From an uncultured Prevotella sp. (lineage in GTDB: Bacteria; Bacteroidota; Bacteroidia; Bacteroidales; Bacteroidaceae), in contig OMVH01000031.1 of NCBI GenBank assembly GCA_900314365.1, forward strand, positions 1 to 11,094: a DNA stretch of 11,094 nt, written 5' to 3'. Below are positions 6,901-11,094 of the stretch, in pieces (position 1 is the first letter of the stretch; every line of letters starts with the position of its first letter). The position numbers and the translations under genes are program-made. Below the pieces are notes generated by a model. That model was given only the letters and a program-made list of their open reading frames with translations, was not told the DNA's origin and ran no database searches.

Positions 6901-7713
6901 ATGGCAACAGATACACATCGCCCTTTCATCCTCGTTTCCAATGACGACGGTTATCATTCTCCCGGCATCCGCCTGCTTTCAGAGACTCTTTCCTCTATGG
7001 CCGACCTGTTGGTTTGCGCTCCCGAATCGGCCCGCTCAGGCTATTCGTGCGCTTTTTCTGCCGATGCCCCTTTGAGGCTGAAGCGGCGCCACAATTTAGG
7101 TGACATCGAGGTTTGGTCGTGCAACGGTACGCCTGTCGACTGCGTGAAGCTTGCACTCGATCAGCTCTGTCAGGGCCGGATGCCCGACCTCATTGTCAGT
7201 GGGGTGAATCATGGTGACAACTCCACCGTCAATACTCACTATTCGGGTACGATGGGAGTAGCACGTGAGGGAGCTATGAAAAACATACCTTCGGTGGCTT
7301 TTTCCAGTTGCTACTACGACGAGCAAGCCCCTCTTGCTCCGTTGGTTCCCTATATCCTCCGCTTTGCTTCTGCCGTTCTTTCGCAGGGACTTCCAAAGGG
7401 AGTCTGTCTCAACATCAACTTTCCCGCCGCACAAGAGTTTCGTGGTGTCAGAGTGTGCCGCATGACTTTTGGCCGTTGGGTTAATGAGGTTGTGAAGGCT
7501 CGACATCCGCGGGGCTACGACTACTATTGGATGGTGGGCAACTATGCCAACGACGAGCCTGAGGCTAACGACACTGACCAATGGGCCCTTTCTCATGGTT
7601 ACGTGGCTGTCACACCAACAACTGTTGACGTGACGGCTTATAATTTCATCAAGGGAGCACGAGAGTTGCTTGGCGCCGTTGACGAGCAGACCGTAGAGGA
7701 GGACAAGTCATGA
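6901..7713 (+). CDS. surE: 5'/3'-nucleotidase SurE
   Basis: This 270-residue metal-dependent phosphatase removes phosphate from nucleoside 5'- and 3'-monophosphates, and in some species from short polyphosphate. The N-terminal metal-binding motif VSNDDG (12-17, with D15 and D16) is intact, as are the SARSG loop (43-47, S46), NGTPVDCVKLAL (75-86) and SGVNHGDN (100-107, with N103). These are the family's metal and phosphate ligands. The C-terminal part carries the VTPTTVDVTAY-type ending expected of SurE. The start at 6901 places the core motif where it lies in the family. The stop overlaps the lpxB start, so the two genes are probably translated together. The metabolic link to lipid A synthesis is not clear from sequence. 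Confidence 0.96.
   Translation: MATDTHRPFILVSNDDGYHSPGIRLLSETLSSMADLLVCAPESARSGYSCAFSADAPLRLKRRHNLGDIEVWSCNGTPVDCVKLALDQLCQGRMPDLIVSGVNHGDNSTVNTHYSGTMGVAREGAMKNIPSVAFSSCYYDEQAPLAPLVPYILRFASAVLSQGLPKGVCLNINFPAAQEFRGVRVCRMTFGRWVNEVVKARHPRGYDYYWMVGNYANDEPEANDTDQWALSHGYVAVTPTTVDVTAYNFIKGARELLGAVDEQTVEEDKS
7696..7702 (+). promoter_or_regulatory. Shine-Dalgarno-like sequence before lpxB
   Basis: GAGGAGG ends 7 nt before the lpxB ATG, an ideal Shine-Dalgarno position, and lies within the last codons of surE. Most other starts in this window lack such a site, so it stands out. It also codes for Glu-Glu-Asp, so it could be chance, but it fits the overlapping ATGA start. Confidence 0.45.
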
Positions 7714-8849
7714 AATACTATCTCATAGCAGGAGAGGCCAGCGGCGACCTTCACGGATCGCGGCTCATGCACGCCTTGAAGGAGGCTGACAGCGAGGCTT
7801 CGTTCCGTTTCTTGGGAGGTGACCTCATGGCTCGCGAGGGAGGAACCCTCGTGAAGCACTATCGTGAGATGGCTTACATGGGTTTTGTGCCAGTGATAGC
7901 TCATCTACCCGTTATCTTCCGCAATATGGCCCGCTGCCGTGCTGATATCAGCCAATGGCATCCTGATGCCGTCATACTCATCGACTATCCCGGGTTCAAC
8001 CTTAGGATGGCTCGCTTTGTCCATAAGCACACCTCGGCTAAGGTATTCTATTATATTCCGCCAAAGATTTGGGCCTGGAAGGAGTGGCGCATCCGCAGTA
8101 TCCGCAGGTTCGTGGACCGCGTCTACAGTATTCTTCCCTTTGAACCCGAATTCTATGCTGCCCGTGACTACAAGGTAAACTATGTAGGCAATCCCACAGC
8201 CGAAGAGGTGACGGCCTTTAAGGAGGATTATCACGAGAGTCGCGAAGCCTTCTGTGCCCGCTTCGGGCTGGATGCTTCAAAGCCCATTGTGGCGCTGCTC
8301 GCCGGAAGTCGTAAGCAAGAGGTGACCGATAATCTGCCGGCCATGGCCGAGGCCATGCGTGCTTTCCCGAATGTACAGCCCGTTGTAGCAGGCGCGCCCT
8401 CGCTCGACGATGATTTCTATGGCACTGTGGCCGATGGCTCGTTGCCCAGAGTTAAGGATGCCACCTATGCTTTGCTCTCACACAGCGTGGCTGCTCTCGT
8501 GACGAGTGGAACGGCTACCCTGGAGACAGCTCTTTTCAATGTGCCTCAGGTGGTGTGCTACTCCACGCCTGTACCGAAGCTTTGTAGATGGGGCTTCAAC
8601 CATATATTGAATTGTCCCTACATCAGTCTTGTGAATCTCATTGCCGGTAAGGAAGTAGTGCAGGAGCTTTTTGCCGACCGTTTTACCGTGGCTAACATTC
8701 GGAAGTCGTTGAGCGATATTCTTCCCGGAGGCTGTGCCAGAGCTGTCATGCTTGACGACTACGAGGCGATGGAGCGCCGTCTCGGTTCGGCCTCGGCCCC
8801 AGTAGAGGCTGCAAAGGCTATGCGAGAGGAACTGTGCCGGCGGAAGTAG
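7710..8849 (+). CDS. lpxB: Lipid-A-disaccharide synthase
   Basis: This 379-residue GT19 glycosyltransferase joins lipid X to UDP-2,3-diacylglucosamine to make the lipid A disaccharide on the inner face of the cytoplasmic membrane. Motifs in order are AGEASGDLHG (7-16), MAYMGF (54-59), IDYPGFN (91-97), IPPKIWAWKEWR (116-127), a nucleotide-sugar binding loop LLAGSRKQEV (196-205) and SGTATLETALF (266-276). The length is normal for the family. LLAGSR replaces the more usual LLPGSR, a mild variation. The ATG overlaps the surE stop (ATGA). The gene shows that the host is a Gram-negative bacterium with lipid A. Confidence 0.97.
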   Translation: MKYYLIAGEASGDLHGSRLMHALKEADSEASFRFLGGDLMAREGGTLVKHYREMAYMGFVPVIAHLPVIFRNMARCRADISQWHPDAVILIDYPGFNLRMARFVHKHTSAKVFYYIPPKIWAWKEWRIRSIRRFVDRVYSILPFEPEFYAARDYKVNYVGNPTAEEVTAFKEDYHESREAFCARFGLDASKPIVALLAGSRKQEVTDNLPAMAEAMRAFPNVQPVVAGAPSLDDDFYGTVADGSLPRVKDATYALLSHSVAALVTSGTATLETALFNVPQVVCYSTPVPKLCRWGFNHILNCPYISLVNLIAGKEVVQELFADRFTVANIRKSLSDILPGGCARAVMLDDYEAMERRLGSASAPVEAAKAMREELCRRK

Positions 8850-8866
8850 GCGCTCTCCGGCACGGT
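8831..8866. terminator. Hairpin at the lpxB/kelch convergent junction
   Basis: ACTGTGCCGG (8831-8840) pairs with CCGGCACGGT (8857-8866) as a 10-bp stem with one G-U pair on a 16-nt loop. The lpxB stop codon (8847-8849) is inside the loop, and the stop codon of the facing gene begins at 8867, right beside the stem. It could end both transcripts. There is no U-tract on either side, so the termination role is inferred from position. Confidence 0.5.
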
Positions 8867-10009
8867 TCACTGTCTGAAAGTTATTCTCAAGACATTGGGT
8901 AGCCGTACTCCTGGCTTGAGTTCTCCTCCTACGGCATAAATATTGTTCCCTTGTCGTGCCAGTGTCGTTCCGGCCCGCGCTGCGAGTGGACTGGAGGCTA
9001 CATGATGCCATCTCTTTCGGGAGTATATAAAGAGGTGAGGGTTGAATCTGTACCACTCGGGGGTGTGAAGCATGTAGCCTTCGGGTGGGTTGTTGAGGGC
9101 TTTGAGGAAGATGTCCTTGTTGACACCGCCTACAACCAAAATGCTGTCAGCTCCCAAATTGATGGATGCCGAACCGCCGAGAAAAACCTTTTCTCCGTCC
9201 ATTTCGGGAGTGGAAAGCGGACTGGAGCCTGACGGCGTGCAGGCAAAACCGTCCATGTTGAGTGTTGCATGAGCTGTTGCGCTCTTAGGTGAATAGCCGC
9301 CCCAAACGCAGAACTGCCCGTCGGCCACGCCTCCCACCGGTTGCACTCTCGTCTCATTCCTTTGCAGGATGGGCTTCCAACCAGCATTGGCATTCTCTAA
9401 ATCCAGTTCCCAGGCCTCTCGGTCAGAGTAGACGTAGACTTTCGAGCCTTCGATGGCACCCGCAAAATTGTCCATAGGCTGAGGCAGACTGGGAAGAGCT
9501 GCGGTCGTAGCCTTGTTGTTTGCGAATTGTATGACGAACGCATCTCTAAGACGCTCTTCGGCATTGTTCCCACCGATGCAGATAATGCCGTTACGCGTCT
9601 GTAGACTTACTCCATAGGCGCAAGGTGCAGGCAGCTGTCCCACCTCTTTCCAGACGAGTTGCGTACTGCCATCAAGGACAGCTGCGTAGATGCCTTGATA
9701 GTACTTTTTTCTGCCGCCTTCCTGTGGCGGTCGGTCTGGGAAATTGCAGCCTCCGGCTATGATGAGTGAATGGTCGAGGCAACCGGCAAAGCAGGCTGAA
9801 ACTCCTTTCTCAATGCCTTGCTCAGCCGTGGGGAAGCCCTTCATTTCCTGGAAGCTGATGGCTTGTTGAGCATCGGCAAAAGCTACTTGCAAAAGAAACA
9901 GCAACAGCAATCCGCTCAGGCACCGTGTATTGCCAGTGTCTCTGCTGAGGCTGAAGTCGTGAGTGGGAACCCTCAACCTGCGAATATGGCCGAATATTTG
10001 TATTAGCAT
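8867..10009 (-). CDS. Kelch-type beta-propeller, cyclically permuted mutarotase / NanM-like family
   Basis: The protein has 380 residues from the chosen start. Kelch blades with GG doublets recur at SLIIAGGCNFPD (81-92), GIICIGGNN (141-149), FCVWGGYSP (233-241), SILVVGGVNKD (289-299) and IYAVGGELKPG (357-367). This arrangement matches the cyclically permuted mutarotase family related to N-acetylneuraminate epimerase NanM, so a sugar anomerase role is likely; the substrate is unknown. A secretion signal core (LSGLLLLFLLQVAFADA) sits at 31-47, preceded by about 30 residues of unusual n-region. The ATG at 10009 is 8 nt after the GH16 stop; an ATG at 10048 would overlap GH16. No in-frame ATG lies nearer the signal core, so the real start may be a rare codon or further sequence checks may be needed. 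It probably shares a transcript with the GH16 gene. Confidence 0.8.
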   Translation of the reverse strand: MLIQIFGHIRRLRVPTHDFSLSRDTGNTRCLSGLLLLFLLQVAFADAQQAISFQEMKGFPTAEQGIEKGVSACFAGCLDHSLIIAGGCNFPDRPPQEGGRKKYYQGIYAAVLDGSTQLVWKEVGQLPAPCAYGVSLQTRNGIICIGGNNAEERLRDAFVIQFANNKATTAALPSLPQPMDNFAGAIEGSKVYVYSDREAWELDLENANAGWKPILQRNETRVQPVGGVADGQFCVWGGYSPKSATAHATLNMDGFACTPSGSSPLSTPEMDGEKVFLGGSASINLGADSILVVGGVNKDIFLKALNNPPEGYMLHTPEWYRFNPHLFIYSRKRWHHVASSPLAARAGTTLARQGNNIYAVGGELKPGVRLPNVLRITFRQ

Positions 10010-10017
10010 ATGAGTTC

Positions 10018-10800
10018 TCACTCTTTTTTCACGTAGTGCTTCACCCAATCAACTTCCATCTCCACTGGTAGGTCCTCGGGGTGTACGCGGCCTACCCAAC
10101 TGCCACCGAGTTGCATGTCGATGAGCAGGTACATAGGTTTATAGAATGGAAACTGCCCACGTTGGTCAGTGTTAATGCGTGGGTAGCAGAAGTCGCGTTT
10201 ACCGTTTATATAGAACACCACGCTGTCGGGATACATCTCTACTCCGTAGACATTATATTTGTCGGGGTTGATGCGTGCCGTAGAACCGTGAGGAGGGTTC
10301 CGGTCTTGTCGCAGCGTGTAGGTGTAATAGCTGTGTACTGTCTGGTAAGCAATACTGTCGTAGTTGAGTCGTTCCATAATGTCAATCTCTCCACCGTCAG
10401 GCCAAGGATTGTTCTTGCTGTCCATAGGCAGCAACCAAATGGCCGGCCATGCTCCGCGCGCACCTTGCAGTTTGGCCTTTATTTCCAGTCGTCCACCCAT
10501 GAAAGCGTGCTTACCTTTGGTGACAACGCCACCGGTGAGATAATGGGCAGTGTCAGCGGTTAGGTCATCGTTGACGATGCCTCGCAGGACGAGTTTGCCG
10601 TTTCTTACAGCCAGGCAGCGTGGGTCGTCAGACTGTGTGTTAGCCCAGTCGGCCGTGCCTCGTTCGGTGCGCGACCACACGTTGGGATTGAGCTTATTGC
10701 CGTTGAAGTTGTCCTGCCATACGAGTTTCCACGCGCCACGGTGGCTGCATGAGGGCAGCAGGGCCACAAGGAGCAGAAGCAATAGAGGTTTTCTTGTCAT
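10018..10800 (-). CDS. Glycoside hydrolase family 16 lipoprotein (laminarinase/beta-glucanase-like)
   Basis: This 260-residue lipoprotein has a signal peptide rich in leucine and a lipobox L15-P-S-C18, so it should be lipid-anchored after cleavage before C18. The rest is one GH16 jelly-roll domain. The catalytic motif GGEIDIME (136-143) provides nucleophile E138, assisting D140 and acid/base E143. The ExDxxE spacing is that of laminarinase, agarase and related GH16 enzymes, not of ExDxE lichenases. AWPAIWLLP (117-125) upstream of the catalytic motif forms part of the substrate cleft. The enzyme should hydrolyse a beta-1,3-glucan, mixed-linkage glucan or galactan; the substrate cannot be fixed from sequence. 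It is the first gene of a two-gene unit with the kelch protein and has its own promoter upstream. No SusC/SusD genes lie in the window. Confidence 0.93.
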   Translation of the reverse strand: MTRKPLLLLLLVALLPSCSHRGAWKLVWQDNFNGNKLNPNVWSRTERGTADWANTQSDDPRCLAVRNGKLVLRGIVNDDLTADTAHYLTGGVVTKGKHAFMGGRLEIKAKLQGARGAWPAIWLLPMDSKNNPWPDGGEIDIMERLNYDSIAYQTVHSYYTYTLRQDRNPPHGSTARINPDKYNVYGVEMYPDSVVFYINGKRDFCYPRINTDQRGQFPFYKPMYLLIDMQLGGSWVGRVHPEDLPVEMEVDWVKHYVKKE

Positions 10801-10882
10801 GTTAGTGTTTCTTGAGTGTAATTATCTAATCTTTTTCTGTAAACGGGTGCCGGATGTTCGTTTCTAATGTTTCCTTTCGTTG

Positions 10883-10913
10883 CAAATTTAGTTATATTCT
10901 TTTATACGCCCAA
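10883..10913 (-). promoter_or_regulatory. Bacteroidetes-type promoter for the GH16-kelch unit
   Basis: On the minus strand, TTG (10911-10913) is followed by a 20-nt spacer and TAAATTTG (10883-10890), a good fit to the Bacteroidetes consensus. Transcription would start near 10876, giving a leader of about 75 nt before the ATG at 10800. The leader holds no obvious strong hairpin. Confidence 0.7.
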
Positions 10914-11094
10914 GAATAGTTGTCGGAAAAATAGTCCTTTACTCGTAGGATTGGTATTTTCCAACTCTGTGTGTACAGGTTCGATAGTCGTCCATGTAAG
11001 TAACTTCATCGTTATATATGTTTTGGATGATTTATTTGGTGGCTGTATCGTGGAGCGGAGATCGAAGAGGTTGATTTTGGGTGGTAAGTGTTGA
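10914..11094. other. Non-coding right end of the window with one AT-rich stem-loop
   Basis: I see no gene here. An open frame from 10867 to the end (75 codons, plus strand) has no family resemblance, overlaps the promoter and is not supported. A stem-loop at 10925-10962 pairs GGAAAAATA with TATTTTCC (one bulged A), with an inner GTCC/GGAT helix. It may be the tail of a transcript from beyond the right edge, but there is no U-tract to confirm it. Confidence 0.5.

Noticed and set aside
8478..9056. 192-codon open frame on the minus strand across the lpxB end and kelch gene
   Set aside because: It overlaps two supported genes in other frames and crosses their shared hairpin. There is no motif support.
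10902..11009. Short minus-strand open frame of 35 codons
   Set aside because: It overlaps the GH16 promoter -33 element and has no promoter, no family resemblance and no coding signal beyond being open.
1..11094. tRNA, rRNA, CRISPR array, insertion sequence or phage genes
   Set aside because: Nothing in the sequence supports any of these. The only repeat found is the 88-bp tandem unit near the left end.

Overview
The window looks like ordinary chromosome from a Bacteroidales bacterium, most likely Prevotella or a close relative. Three things point there. The promoters fit the Bacteroidetes primary-sigma consensus (TTG, about 19-21 nt, TAnnTTTG). Most starts lack a Shine-Dalgarno sequence. 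The gene order parA-parB-DUF5683-mltD-like-rel next to surE-lpxB is one I know from Bacteroidales genomes. The genus is an inference, since no rRNA or other marker gene is present.

Layout: positions 1-239 hold an 88-bp tandem duplication that runs into a well-formed promoter for a small MerR-type regulator (240-590). Facing it is a five-gene minus-strand cluster read from 6776 down to 668: parA, parB, a DUF5683 membrane protein, a LysM-bearing lytic transglycosylase, and a bifunctional RelA/SpoT enzyme. The first four are tightly packed (1-nt overlap, then gaps of 7 and 8 nt); rel follows after 92 nt that hold a strong hairpin. A divergent promoter region (6777-6900) separates this cluster from the plus-strand pair surE-lpxB (6901-8849), which overlap by ATGA. 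Facing lpxB is a two-gene minus-strand unit, a GH16 lipoprotein (10018-10800) followed by a kelch-type mutarotase-like protein (8867-10009), with a promoter near 10883-10913. The last 181 bases carry no convincing gene.

Functionally, the central cluster combines chromosome segregation (ParA/ParB), cell-wall remodelling (transglycosylase), an envelope protein of unknown role and the stringent-response alarmone enzyme. lpxB makes the lipid A disaccharide and surE is a nucleotide phosphatase. The GH16/kelch pair suggests periplasmic or surface breakdown of a beta-glucan or galactan with handling of the released sugar; no SusC/SusD pair is visible in the window.

I found no clear new defence, mobile or biosynthetic system. 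The features most worth a second look are the 88-bp promoter-proximal tandem repeat, hairpins that enclose stop codons at both convergent gene junctions, the basic Ser/Arg/Lys linker in the transglycosylase, and the GH16/kelch pairing with its unclear kelch start.
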